Notes under the pieces: generated by a model
The model's input: the letters and a program-made list of their open reading frames with translations, nothing else
Databases searched by the model: none
What the model was told of the DNA's origin: nothing
Program-made: the position numbers and the translations under genes
Origin: Carettochelys insculpta
Lineage: Eukaryota > Chordata > Testudines > Carettochelyidae
Direction of reading: 5' to 3'
Assembly (NCBI RefSeq): GCF_033958435.1
Contig: NC_134137.1
Coordinates: 111,424,501-111,488,500, forward strand
DNA length: 64,000 nt
Part shown: one piece after another, positions 45,617 to 57,727 of the stretch
How the letters are laid out: every line of letters begins with the position of its first letter
Numbering within the stretch: the first letter of the stretch is position 1

Positions 45617-48174
45617 CCCCTATTTACTTTAAATTTTGAAAAGCTAAAATGAATCTGTTGCTATTATATTTAAAGGCAATACCACTAAAATATTTAAAAT
45701 AATGTTTTGTGATTAAATTACTTAGATTTACAGAATTCAAAAAACAATAAAAGAAAACAGATGTCTGATACTGTTAGGAAAAATGTATTAAAGACCTCTA
45801 TGTGTTGGTATCAGTAAATTAATTTGTATTAAACACATTTCTATTATCTTCCTTTCTATCTGCAGTTTATAGTTAGATTGTGAAGCAATGACAGAAGAAA
45901 TGAAGCATGTTGCATCTTAGGAGTTCATTGTTACACATAACAATAGTTCAATAAAGATATAAATTACTGTAGTTTTACCTCTCTCTATTTATTGTCAAAA
46001 CCAATGCCAGATATAGGGAAAACTGGTGCATAATCATCGTTTTCTTGCACATGAATTTTTTCAGTAAATTAGTCTGTCCACTGTGTGTATAATAGCAAGA
46101 TTTTTAATTTGTTTCCTGCTGGAAAATGTGGAAGATTAAATGTAGCTGATGAAATCATTTTACATATGAGGAAGCTGAGACAACTTTTGGATAACTTTAC
46201 ATTTCTGATGTGGGAAGTTGATTGTACTGCCATAGAAATGCAATGAAAATAAATACTACGTTGCAGAATATTTACATCATACAAAGCAATCATTATAACC
46301 TCAACATATTAAATTACCATCTAGTTTATGTAGATAATCTCTGTGCTTTACGTTGCTATCCAGGAAGTATGCAAAGTCATACTTCTTTAATTATAAGAAT
46401 CGCTAAATACTATATTTAAAATTGCATTTACTCCAGTTGTGGGAAGATCTTTTTACAACTTTCACAATCAGATCTGGAAGTGTTCTTACATGAAATTTAG
46501 AAGGTGACTTGTAAGTGAAGTTCATGGAAAAATGGAAGTTCTGTCCTATTGAACATTGATATTTTGATATTCGGTATGAACAATACTGAAAGTTTTCCCA
46601 GGAGGTTCCAAAAAGTTCTGATTCTTAAATGTAAAGTCAAATTTAATCTTTGCATCTGCCATGGTGCTTCAAGGTAGATACAGTCCAGCCACTGAGCTCT
46701 ACCCGTATAGCCAAAAAGGCCAAATTTACAGCTCTCATTAGGCACCATGGCAACTCAGGAAGATGCAGAGGTAATGCTTATTCAAAGTGAGCTGAAATAT
46801 GTTGTTTAGATTTTCTTGATGGAACATTCCTCTGAAAGGGAACTTAAATTTAGACATTACCCAATTTTCTAATGAGAAAATACTTCCCTTGAAAAAACTT
46901 TTCATCTGTGCTAATTTAACTAGGTATCTTGATATGAGAGCATATAATTCTGTATGACATTCTTTTGAAGTTAGTTATCAAAAATTGAATGCTTGAAATT
47001 GGACAAATTAAATTAAGCAAGGCAGAGTGTTGACTGTTTGGTGACATCACTGAATAGATTTCTTTTTGAACTTTAATCTGGCAGCAAACTTCTTGTGTAC
47101 TTATTTCCAGATACTGAAAATTCTTTGATTAGAATATTGGAAATCTGGTGATTTGGTATTTTTCCAGCCTTCTGAGGATAATCACATTTACGTGATCTGT
47201 TGGAGGGGTCTGTGACTGTATGGAAGAACAAGTGCATGTCAAATGTTGAGGGCTACATTCTATCCCCATAAGTCATGCTAACAAAGTTCCATGTATGCGC
47301 ATAACAGTATTATGTAGAGAGTACAAGGGTTATAAAATACATCCCATTGTCACTAGCTGACATTTAATTGTGTTTTGGTATGAAAAGCCACATACTCTAT
47401 TAATTGTAGGTGGAGCATATATTGCTTACTTCTGCTAAATGAAACGATCAGCCATTTCACAGTATAACTCACATATTGTTAATCACATAATACATTAGTA
47501 TGCACAATTAAGGTGAAACTAACTAGCTTAATAGTCCTTATCTCTTTGTTCAAGCTTTGTGTGAACACTACCACCATGTATATCTCTACCCAGCTTCAGA
47601 TCCCTTCCAAGGTTTCTGGAGACTAGAGACAGTACTGTTTACCCACTGTTTTCAATAACTGGCTTAGCAACATCTGCTTTTGTCCTTTCTGAACCTACAC
47701 TATTGTATGGATGACATTCAGCAAGATAAGCTCCTTTTTAGCTTCCTTTTTGTCTCTGGAAACTGCTCTTCCTTATAGCAGTGGTCAGTTTCTAGCCTTG
47801 ATCTGCCATCACCTCAAGATTCTGGTATTTTAGGGCAACAGTCTGGCCCCTTTCTGCTTCAGCAGACAGATGTATTTGCTTGTCCAAGTGATCTTCCTTC
47901 TGCAATGGTTTCAGATCACATAATTTCAGCTCTCTCCTTAGTCAAGTTGGACTTTGATCCTAACTAGACCTTGATCAGGTTCTTGAGCTTAATCTGCTCC
48001 TTTTGCAGCAGGAAGCATTGCTGTTCCCCCATCTCCTTCTCTACTCTCAGGCAGGCCAATTTTTACTCCCATTTTACTGCTTGCCCTGCAATCCTGTCCT
48101 GTGAAGACTGGTGTCCATATAAGCCACCTGGTGCTCACTTTCTGTGTTCGCCATCTTATCATGGGTTTCCAGAC
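45617..48174. other. No recognisable feature
   Basis: Long AT-rich stretch. The last part (47550-48170) may extend the decayed coiled-coil frame that follows, but it is full of stops. Confidence 0.3.
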
Positions 48175-48753
48175 TCACCTCAAATCCTTGGACCACCACA
48201 GGTGAGGATCACTTTTCTGGTTTAAGTCTCTAGCTTCTTTCTTGGTGTGGTCAGCTGCTCCTCTCAGGTCTGTCATGCTTTTTCTAAATCCATCTTCTGT
48301 TGCAGCCTTCCTTTCAACAATCTGTTTATTGGGAAGGTCTTTCTCTACTGCTTCTGCACCTCTGTTCCTGCATGGACCCACTCATCTCAGTAGTAGGCAG
48401 AGCATTCCCTCTCCAAAACAAGTAGTTGCTCTAACTTTTATCTTTTTTAGGATGGAGTTGTCTTCCTCCAGATTTCAGTTCAGCTCATCTCCTTCACGGG
48501 GTTCCTGCCCATTGTCCTTTGTGTATCCAGTGTTTCTCTCCCTAGGCAGATATATTTTTCTTTCATTGGCCAACTCTTTACATTCAGTCAGTAGATCCAG
48601 CTTTTCATTCTCAAGGTCAGCTGTCTCTTGCTTGGTCTGTCCTAGCTGCTTGTCTATCTCTTTCACTGCTTGAAAACATCGTTGTTCTGTTCCCTGTACC
48701 TGGGTCTCATGAGCCTCCAACCTGTTATTTAGTTCATACCTGAGAACATTCAT
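48175..48753 (-). pseudogene. Decayed coiled-coil protein frame, unidentified
   Basis: Two minus-strand frames, 48753-48475 and 48381-48175, read like one heptad-rich protein: LRYELNNRLEAHETQVQG, EIDKQLGQTKQETADLENEK, then VERKAATEDGFRKSMTDLRG and DHTKKEARDLNQKSDP. Stops and frameshifts separate them, and no splice sites are evident. That suggests a processed pseudogene or an old retrocopy of a long coiled-coil gene. I do not recognise the parent. A chance frame is unlikely given the residue composition. Confidence 0.4.
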
Positions 48754-49539
48754 CTGCTTCCACTGGTTTTAATGTTGCCTAGTGTGCAGCAAGTCTTAAC
48801 TACCCATCATTCTCTGAACTACTAGCCCCTGTGAAACAGATTTCCCTCCATCTCTAACACCTCCTGTCAGGCTGGACTGAAGAGCTCAAGGACTTAAATG
48901 TGGAGGATGCTTGAAATTTATTCAGATCAGCTATATGAAAGTGACTTGATACTTTCATCCCACCAAAGGTCAAGAAAGTTGAAGAAACATTTGGGAAAAT
49001 CTCCAGCCCTAGGTGGATAAATAACCTCTTCAAAAAAGGTTATGAGGTGCAAGCAGGGAACCAGTAGTGAATACAAAAAGGGATTAGTTGGGAAGGAAAG
49101 CTATACTGTGGAGACGAGAAAATAAAGGAATCAAGAGAATGACTAAATTATCTGAATGAGCTCTTGTCAAGGAAATTAAAATGAATAAGATGATTGTTGG
49201 TTATCTGAAAAGAGAATAAGGAAATCAGGTGGTTAAGCATCCTTTGCTTCACTTTTCAGTATGCATGATTATACAGTGCATGTACGTATAGGCAATATGA
49301 TTGAAATGTTTCTAGAAATGGAAATTTCCACTTCTGAGCAGGAAGAATAACTTAAAAGAATATACTTCTAATGGGGATGCCAGATTATTTCCATTCTAGA
49401 AAACTGAAAATACTATCACATGAGATTGTTAGTCCAATGGTAAGGCTTTTTAATAAATCTAACTATTTGGAAGCATAACTGTGTGCTTAGGGAACAGTTA
49501 ACTTTGTACCTGTGTTTCAGAAAGAAAGGAAAGAACTGA
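48754..49539. other. No recognisable feature
   Basis: Nothing supported. Confidence 0.3.
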
Positions 49540-49994
49540 CAATTATAGACCAGCTATAGTAAATTATGAAGGTAAAAATAAAGATATTCCAAAAGGTGAA
49601 TAGTACAGTGGATGCAATGCCACATGGGTTTACCAAATGTAGACCATACCTGAGTAACTTGATTTCCTGCTCTGAGAAAAAAAAACCTGTTTTTTTTTAA
49701 GATAAGGGGAATGGAGGGCCTATCTTATTAGAGGAGACTGGAAGAACTGGGCAAAAAAGAAGGTTGAGAGGGGATATTATTTGTTTCTCCATAAATACAG
49801 TCGGGGTAAACAGCTGTTTCAGCAAAAGGACAATATTGGCATAAGAGCAAATGAATATAAACTGTCCATGAACAAATACAGGCTGGAAATTGGAAGAGGA
49901 TTTCTAACTAAATCAGACCAGTGAGCTATGGGAATGGCCTTTCAATAAAAGTTGTGGAGAAAAACAGTGTAATTAAGAAAGAGAGAGCTATGAA
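49540..49994 (+). pseudogene. Old CR1/L3-like LINE ORF2 debris
   Basis: The plus strand reads PHGFTKCRPYLSNLISC, then after a deletion sequence resembling ORF2 C-termini (GIRANEYKLSMNKYRLEIGR type). It is frame-broken throughout and belongs with the CR1-like 3' end that follows at 50140. Confidence 0.5.
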
Positions 49995-50125
49995 AATTTG
50001 TCAGAGTGGTAGCCATGTGAGTCTGTATCCACAAAAGCAACTGACGAGGTGAGTCTCTGCCTATGCAAACTTATGCTCCAATAAATCTGTTAGTCTATAA
50101 GGTGTGACAGGACTTCTTTTTGTTT
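49995..50125. repeat. Second copy of the repeat seen at 2170-2750
   Basis: gtggtagccatgtgagtctg is followed by the inverted part ctgttagtctataaggtg, matching the complement of the 2177-2230 motif. Class unknown. Confidence 0.45.
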
Positions 50126-50139
50126 TTATGAAAATGTCT

Positions 50140-50760
50140 GACTGTAATTGTATAATGAGGTGGCTTAGGATGGTGAGGAGAGGGCTCAACAGCCCGGGGC
50201 TCACTTCTGGTGTATGTCTCATATTCCTAAAACTCATGCTATGGGATTTCATCTAGCCATTGGCAGGGGTCAGGAAAGGATTGTTTTAGTTCCTCTGAAG
50301 CATCAAGGATGGCAATGGCTAGAGAGAGCGCTCTGAGGTGGCAGTGAAAATTCTCTCTTTCTCTCAGGTGCATGCCTGGCTGTTTCTTGCTTACATGACC
50401 AGAGTGTAACTGATCACCATACTCAGGTTTGGGAAGGACTTATTTCCCCACGACGGGTAGACAGAGACCTGTTTTTTTCCTTCCTTCTGCAGTTTTTAGG
50501 TGTTGGGCATTTGCCAGAATTACCTGGGTATGTCTCATTTAATCATTTTCCTAGTATTGTGTCAGCCTCAGCACAGGTGCACCTCATTCCCTTCTGTTCA
50601 CAGCCTGTGGCACACAGCAGTCCAGTCTCCCGTGGGTCTCAATTCCATTGATGGGTTTAGTGTGTACGTATGGCTAGTGTTGATTGCCTGCATTGGCAGG
50701 AGGCCAGACTATATGGTCTAGTGGTCCCTTTTGGCCTTACACTCTCTGAATACAGCTCAC
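50140..50760 (+). repeat. CR1-like 3' untranslated region
   Basis: Contains gcaggggtcaggaaaggatt, a long non-coding stretch, and the ending ggaggccagactatatggtc plus ggtcccttttggcctta, the usual pattern of CR1 3' ends. Confidence 0.55.
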
Positions 50761-51465
50761 TGGAAGAAGAATATCAGCTGAATTAGCACTTTAGCTCAAC
50801 AACCAGACTGGGTACTCAAATGGGAGTAGGTTTTTCTTGATTTGTTAGATGGTATGAAGGGATATTGCAGTGGAATCTTTCTAAGTCTTTTACTCACCAG
50901 CTCCTAGCTTTGCTAAGGACAGTCCTTGTAAATCACAAGTCTCAATTAGTATTTATCTGATTGATTTAAACATTTAATTTATTTAAACAAGTTTTCTCAT
51001 CCCATTTCCGGGAGAATAGCAAAGTTAAAATATTTAGTCTCTCTATGCAGATCTGGTCACAGATTAATTATGTCTTTTTAATATATATCGTGGCCTGCAA
51101 ATAGGTAAATAGAGCCAAACACTGGGTATCTTTGTGGAGTTTTTGGCAAAACCTAGAAACTTCTTCTTGCTTTTGCCTTTTATTGATGCCTTTTATAAAG
51201 TAATAGAAAAATAATGAATGCAAGTGACCATATTTACACAGTAGAATCTTCTTTAGGGAAGGTCTGGAAAGCAGGTTGTTATGCTCTGAACTTCTCTTTC
51301 AACTTCCTTGGTGTCTCCATGTCTTCGCTCCAATCCTAGCACCATTTGTCACTGCTTACATTGTTCATCACAGATATGTAACCTGAAAACCCTCCTCATT
51401 GACACAGAAAGAATGAACTAAAGAAACAATATTGTCTTTATCTAGTGAGCAAGACACTTCGGTTA
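50761..51465. other. No recognisable feature
   Basis: AT-rich, nothing supported. Confidence 0.35.
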
Positions 51466-51823
51466 GGCCATTTCTACTCGTGGCACTTTTTCTGGAAGAA
51501 GATCTTCCAGAAGATCTCTTCTGCAAGATCCTCTTCCAGAAAAGCACATCTACACATCAAACAGGACCTTGAAAGAGCCACCCCTTTTTCCAGAAGAGTG
51601 CATCTGCACATGCGATGGCCCTCTTCTGGAAGAACAGGGCAGGAAACAACAGGGGTTGCACAGGGGCTCCACAGCCAGGGAGCCCTTCTGGGGCCACCGG
51701 CCACATAGTCCCTTAAATGGCCCCACCCAAACAGCACCTCCCTGCAAATGCTGCTGAGACCAGCCACATCTGTGGACAGCAAGCCAGACCAGGTCCCTGT
51801 CCAGCGCCTGCTGACCAGCAGGC

Positions 51824-52266
51824 ATGGACCCCCAGCAGCCACAGGACAGCAGGCTTGCCCTCACCCTCAGGCTAGCCATCCTCCTGGCCACCCTCCTTAG
51901 CTTCCTGTGGTGACAGGGGCCCAGGCCCTTGGGTCCTGCCCCCCCCCCCCCGCTGGGCCCCCTCCAACCACTCCAGCACATCTGGAGCCACGCCACCGGC
52001 ACAGACTGGTGGGACAGGGTCGTCATTGGAGAGTGGGACAATGACTGCTGGCTGCAGAACCTAAGGATGAAGAAAGAGTCCTTCCTGGAGATCTGCAGCT
52101 GGCTTGCCCCCATGCTATGATGTCAGGACACCTGGATGAGGCTCACCCTCTCCCTGGAGAAGCGCATGGCCATCGCCATATGGAAATTGGCCACCCTGGA
52201 CAGCTACTGTTCCATCAGGCAGCAGTTCGGGGTGGGCACATCCACCGTTGGGGCTGTTGTCCTCCA
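51824..52266 (+). pseudogene. Transposase exon 1 of Harbinger family B
   Basis: Starts MDPQQPQ and keeps GTDWWDRVVIGEWDNDCWLQ, NLRMKKESFLEIC, MAIAIWKLATLDSY and the helix-turn-helix-like RQQFGVGTSTVGAVVLQ, ending at a donor CAG|GTAAGC (52266). Two in-frame TGA codons interrupt it (51911 and 52118). No sequence for the DDE exon follows. The next sequence is the end of the Myb-like gene. The element could only move by borrowing a transposase. Confidence 0.8.
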
Positions 52267-52289
52267 GGTAAGCCCTGACCCAGACCCTG

Positions 52290-53784
52290 CCCCACTGCAG
52301 TAGGGAGGGGGACAGATGGGGGGGCAGTGGGGGGATTGGAGGGGTGGTAGTGGGGGCCTCTGGGACGACTGCGGGGGGGCCTCGGGGGAGACTGCGGAGG
52401 GGGATCTGGGGCGACTGCGGGGGGAGCAGCTTGGGGGGCTGGAGGCTGGCCTGCTAGGGCCCTGAACATGGTGTGGAGCAAACCCAAAACCTCCCCCCAT
52501 GTGTCCAGCCTCCACTGTAGCTTGGCCTCGTCGAGGGCCAGACATCTTTCAGAGAGGGTGTTCTGGTGGCGAAGAGCCGCCGTGTAGGCCTCAACCTCCT
52601 CCTCACAGCGGCTGAGTTGGGTCTGGTGTACCCGTAGCTCCCGCGCAGTGGGGGGGTGGTGCTTGCCCAGCTGGTGGGCTGCTGGGTCCTCTGGCCTGGA
52701 TGGGGCTGGCAGGCCCTGGGCTCCTTGTCCAGTTACCACGGCCCTTGGATGGTACTGCTGTGAATAGAGACAGGGTTGGGGTAGGAGGGGGAGTCAATGC
52801 CACATCTGGGACCTGGGTGGCATGGCCCCAGTCTCCCCAGCTGGTTACCCCCTCCGTGGACCCACTGGAAAGGCAGGTGCCAGGGGAGGCTGCCATGTGG
52901 GCTTGTGTGCACGCGCGGTGGTGGCCACTGGGGCATGACGGTGGGGCGCTATCCATGGTGGCCCACCCTGGCAATGGGCTTGTGGGCTGGGGAGAGCTTG
53001 GCTGTGGGGGGTTATGGATTCAGCTATGATGCCTGGGGGGGCCTCAGCATGCTAGGGGGCAACTCCATGGGAGAGAGAGCCGGGTACTGCTCGCAGACAT
53101 GGATGTGCCCTGGGCCCTGACTGTGGACGGTCTTTAGGGCTTCAGGGTCCAGGGGTGGGGCTGGGGCCCAGGTGTCCCCCCTCCCCCCACTGGGCTTTTC
53201 GACTGTGCGCACTTATCCGAGGTGGCCTTATATATGTTGGGTTATGCCCAACTGGAGGGGGCCTGGCTGCTGGCGGTGGAGGGCACTGCGATGATGAGGG
53301 ACCCATCTGTGGACTCCCCATCAGATGGGATGTCCACAGTGGCAGGTCCCTTGTCCTCCTCCTCTGGTGCGGCAGGGGGCTCGGTTGCAGCTTTCTCCAT
53401 GGTGGCACGGGGTGGGGAGGCATCATCCGCAGCCAGGAGGTACCGAAGCTCCTGGTAGAAGGGGCAGCTGGCAGGGGCACAGCCGGATCTGTGGGTGCTA
53501 TCCCGGGCCCACGTGTACCCTTGCTGCAGCTCCTTCACCTTGCACCTGACTTGCTCCAGTGTCCAGGAGGGGTGGCCATGGGGACCCAGGTTCTGGGCGT
53601 TCTTCCAGTGCCTTCTGGTGTCCCGGAGGACCTCCTCATTGCACCAGAACCCCAGGAGGTCCTGGAGCTCTGGCTCAGTCCAGCAGGGGGCCCTCTGTTT
53701 TGGAGCCCGGTCGGGGTCTTGGCAGCTCTCTTCTGGGTTCGTGGGTCTCCCCTGGGCAGTGTGGGGTTCTGGTCTGCTGGCCAT
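52290..53784 (-). pseudogene. Myb/SANT-like gene of Harbinger family B
   Basis: Exon 1 (53784 downward to about 53242) is open for 180 codons: MASRPEPHTAQG, then the domain RAPCWTEPELQDLLGFWCNE to CPFYQELRYLL, then EEEDKGPATVDIPSD. It lines up with the copy 1 protein. Exon 2 starts near 52760 (TTCACAG acceptor) with VPSKGRG, shifts frame, then reads HQTQLSRCEEEVEAYTAALR and WRLDTWGEVLGLLHTMFRAL, a coiled-coil-like region. The frame shift suggests decay, but the Myb domain itself is intact. Confidence 0.7.
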
Positions 53785-54227
53785 CCCTGTGGGTCAGGAC
53801 TCACTGGGCAGTGAGGGGCCTCGGGGGAGTGTGGTAAGGAGGCCTGCACGTGCTGCCTGTCTCGCACTCTCAGCTTCCTGCCACAGGGTCTCCAGGTCCT
53901 TGCAGCTTTAAAGGCTGCAAGGACCTGGAGACCATAGAGGCTCGCTCTGGGTGTTTAGAGTGGCCCTGCTCTCCAGCAGGCTGCCGCCATGGAGGACTGC
54001 TTCTTTCAGAAGAAGCTGTCCGGGAACGTCTACACATGCCTTCTTCTGGAGGATTCTTCCAGAAGAAGGTCCTCTTCCTGATTTTGAAATGGAATACAGA
54101 ATCCGGAAGAGGGGGCACCTTCTTCTGGAAGAAATCTGAAAGAGTGTCTTGCATGTGTAGATGCTCCTCAGATCCTCTGGAAGAAGGCACCATTCTTCTG
54201 GAAGATCTTGCCTGTGTAGAAATGGCC

Positions 54228-54739
54228 TTACTGAAAAAGCACATTGCAAAGTGTCAACAGTGACCTGAAACGATCTAGCGCAGGTTCAGCTTTTCTAATC
54301 TTAGCTCTGATCTTTAAGTAGTAAATATAGCACTATGTTGCTTGGCCTAACAGACTCATGATCCCTCATTTCTGAAAATAGGTGGAATACATGTTAAAGG
54401 CCAATCGTGTAATATGCACAGACTTTAGATATGTTTTCCTTGGGTTTAGGCCTAATCTGCTCCCATCCTTCAAATCAAAACTGCTCCATCTCCGAGCATT
54501 AGACTGAAATTGCTCATGTCCAATCACTGAGGCATCTATTACACCCTTACCTTCTTCTTTTAAAAATAAACTTGGAAAATCCTCCCATTGTTTTATTAAT
54601 GCGCAAGAATGTTTGCTGCCGAGAAAACACTGGGCAAGAGATTTCATGGCCTTAAAGGATATTAAATTCTTAAATTCTCAGGGTAATTTTGACCCATGGA
54701 GAAGTAACACAAATAGAAATATCTCTGTTATAACATCCA
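54228..54739. other. No recognisable feature
   Basis: Nothing supported. Confidence 0.35.
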
Positions 54740-55427
54740 AGGTGTGTCTACACTAGCCGGCTATTTCAAAGTAGCTGGCACAACGTCAAAATAGCACGCG
54801 TTGCGTCTACATGCACTATGTTCTATTTCGATGTTGAAATCGACATTAGGCAGTGAGACGTTGAAATCGCTATTCCCATCCGAAGATGGGAATAGCGCCC
54901 TACTTCGACGTTCAATGTCGAAGTAGGGCATGTGTAGACGATCCGCATCCTGCTACTTCGAAATAGCGGGGTCCTCCATGGCGGCCATCAGCTGAGGGGT
55001 TGAGAGATGCTCTGTCCAGCCCCTGCGGGGCTCTGTGGTCACCGTGTGCAGCAGTCCTTAGCCCAGGGCTTCTGGCTGCTGCTGCTGCAGTTGGAGGTCC
55101 ATGCTGCATGCGCAGGGTCTGCAACCAGTTGTTGGCTCTGTGGATCTCATGCTGTGCAGGGCAAGTGTGTCTGGGAGGGGCCCTTTAAGGGAGCGGCTTG
55201 GGGCTTTGCTGGCCCCATATTTCAACGGCGAGCTCTTGTGTGTGTGGACGCTCCACATTTCCTTCTGGGGCGGCTCCTTTCAATGTTTCACATCACTCCT
55301 TCGATGTTGAAAGTTGATGGCACCAGCCCTGGAGGACGTGTAGACGATACGCGTCAAAGTAGCCTACTTCAATGTTCTTACTTCGAAATAGGCTACTTCA
55401 ACATAGTGTGCTAGTGTAGACGTAGCC
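54740..55427. mobile_element. 688-bp deletion derivative of the copy 1/2 Harbinger, TSD CCA
   Basis: CCA occurs at 54737-54739 and 55428-55430. It has the same composition as the 711-bp elements (gccatcagctgaggggttga, ttctggctgctgctgctgca, gtgtctgggaggggcccttt) but is more diverged and therefore older. Non-coding. Confidence 0.8.
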
Positions 55428-56831
55428 CCAATGAAGTAAGGCTGGGACAGGTATATAGTTCATCTTGAAAGTACGTTTTTTTTGGTTTATTAGGTGAAAC
55501 TGTTGATAACATTCCATTATATTCCTCATGGGCCCATTATTAGCAGGGACTAGAGAAAGATCAACGTAAGTGTTTTGATACAGTGATTACAGCCAGTTAA
55601 GTAGCCAGATTCATAAAACTAGCCCTTTTGAATTGTACCAGGGAGAGAATAATAATATTGGCTGTATATAAAGGTGGCTTGTTGGAATGGGTAACTTAGA
55701 GAGGCCTAAGGACTTCTCTAAATTTTATATAGACTGATAAAAGTGCTTGTTAGGAAGTTTTTGTTGGCATGACTTTTCCACGTGAAAATTTTGATTTTTG
55801 TTGAAAATTATTCCAAAGGGAAATGAAATGAAATTTTTCATTTCGAATTAATTTGGTCTGAATTGAAATATTTTTGAACTGACACAAAACACGTCATTTC
55901 AAATTTAGCAAAACATGAAACTGCATTTCCCCGCTTGTGCATTGCCTGATGCGAGCTGTCATTTAGACTTAATTTTTCTCATGTGGGACTGATTCCCTTG
56001 TGGATGACATCTTCCCAAATGACATACAGGTTTCCGTCAATTAAAGCTGTGTGGTATGTCATGGCAGATATGTGACTCAGGCTGCATTAGGAGAGCTCCC
56101 ATAGGGAGAAAAAAAATGGGGCATCAAGTTCTCAAATGACAACTTCCAAGAGCCATTACACCACTGTGGAAATATACAAAACAAAATGTTTTGGATTAAT
56201 TCAATAAACTAAACTAAACTTTTGTATTTTGATAATGTCAAAACTTATACTTTGATCAAAACATTGAAACAAAACATTTCTGAATTGACTTTTTTCAGAA
56301 CTTCCCTTTAAAAAATTTCCAGATTTCAGCTTTTCATTTCAATCCGAGATTAAAAAAAAATGTTGGTGTTTCAGGTTTTCTTGTGAGGTGGAATTCTGAA
56401 TGTCATTTGGTTCTACTAGGTAATGGCCAGGGGTTCGGGGGACTGGCATGCCTTCTTCTTCCTGGACATGCTGTCAGGCCAGAGGATGACGCTACAGCTG
56501 CTACGTTGTCCCTGTGCCACTGACTCTTTTGTGCAGTTGGAGTGCTACAAATGGGTGGAAAGGTGGGCTAGGATGAGAGACAGTGACCCAGAATCTTCTT
56601 CGGATTTACTATGGATACTTCTGTCTCTCAAATACTGGACATGCCTTTGTAGCGTATCTTATGACAAGGCTGATCTTTTTAGAAACCGAAAGATCTGACC
56701 ACTTCAATAAAATTCAGATATATACATTTTTATACAAGAATACCAGTTTTAATACTATTAGCCTTCAAAAATCCTGAATCAGGCCTCAAAAGCCATGAGA
56801 TTTAAAAATGGTAAATGTTAGTTTCCAGTTA
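55428..56831. other. No gene; 55760-56395 possibly an AT-rich MITE
   Basis: 55760-56395 is rich in GAAAATTT/AAATTTC and TTTCAAAA motifs in both orientations, as in some foldback MITEs. Ends could not be defined. Confidence 0.3.
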
Positions 56832-57387
56832 CAGTAAAACCCTCATTATCTGACCACTGGTTATCCAGCACTCCGTTTTACCAGGCTCCATGCCTCAGGC
56901 AGTGCGGGATGGAAGGAATGTTGGATAATGGGGGCTGGATATATTTCATCCATCCGCATGCGTTCAGCAGCCCACCCCAGACAGGTAGCTGGCTCCTCAG
57001 GTCGGCTGGGGCTCCATGCCCCCCACTGGAGTTCTTCACTCAGCAGCCAGTGATGGCTCCACACCTCGGCGCTGGCAACGGCTCCCCCTCACCCCCCCGG
57101 TGGTGGCTGCCCACCTAGTGAGCCTGCCCCAGGGAGCTGGCCCCAGGGATGCCAGCGGTTGCCACAGGGCTGAACAATGGCTTCACACGCCAGGGCCAGC
57201 AGATGGCTCTGTGTCCTGGGGCCAGCAGATAGTTCCAGCAGATGTCTCCGTGCCTGAGGCTGGTGGCAGCTACCCACCCAGCTGGCAGCCCCCCCCAGGC
57301 AGCCAGTATCTGGCTGGGGACCCAGCCCTGGGGTAATACGAATTCCTCCAACACCCCAGCAGCCAGCCACTTGCCCTGCAGAAGTGG

Positions 57388-57537
57388 GGAGGGATAGCAC
57401 AAAGTATTGGCCTTATAAATCAAGGGTTGTGAGTTCAACCCTTGAGGGGGCTTTTCAAGGGTCTCTCAAGCAGGTTAGGTTTGAAAAAAACCTGTCAGGG
57501 AGAGCGAGCTATCACTTCCACCAATTTGAACTACCCT
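57388..57537 (+). mobile_element. tRNA-derived SINE, 5' part (Cry I-like)
   Basis: A tRNA-like head: gggatagc, attggcctta, then the B-box-like ggttgtgagttcaaccc at 57425, followed by gggggc. This pattern is known from turtle Cry I SINEs. The body stops near 57537, and a matching 3' tail appears at 59075. Not a functional tRNA gene. Confidence 0.6.
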
Positions 57538-57727
57538 TCTCCCCTTCTGCGCAGTGAGTGCTTGGTTGCCAGGGTTGGGGGAGGGGTCTTCCAACTGCCC
57601 CTGGACTGGGTCCCCAGCCACCTGCTGGCTGCCTGGGGTGGGCTGCGAGCTGGGCAGGCTGCGAGCTGGGCGGGCAGCTGCCACCAATCTGGGGTGTGGA
57701 GCCATCTGCTGGCCCCAGAGGGACAAG

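Larger units (their letters stand above)
51466..54227. mobile_element. Harbinger family B copy, transposase exon 2 missing, TSD TTA
   Basis: Ends ggccatttctactcgtggca and complement ggccatttctacacaggcaa. TTA occurs at 51463-51465 and 54228-54230 (2762 bp). The subterminal regions are full of CTTCCAGAAGA motifs, unlike the TTCGAA motifs of copies 1 and 2. It keeps a transposase exon 1 and both exons of a Myb-like gene. Confidence 0.85.

Noticed and set aside
53155..53814. 219-codon plus-strand frame
   Set aside because: It is the antisense of the family B Myb exon. The minus strand carries the recognisable domain.
57388..57450. tRNA gene
   Set aside because: It has a B box but a degenerate acceptor and A box and is followed by SINE body sequence, so it is a SINE head.
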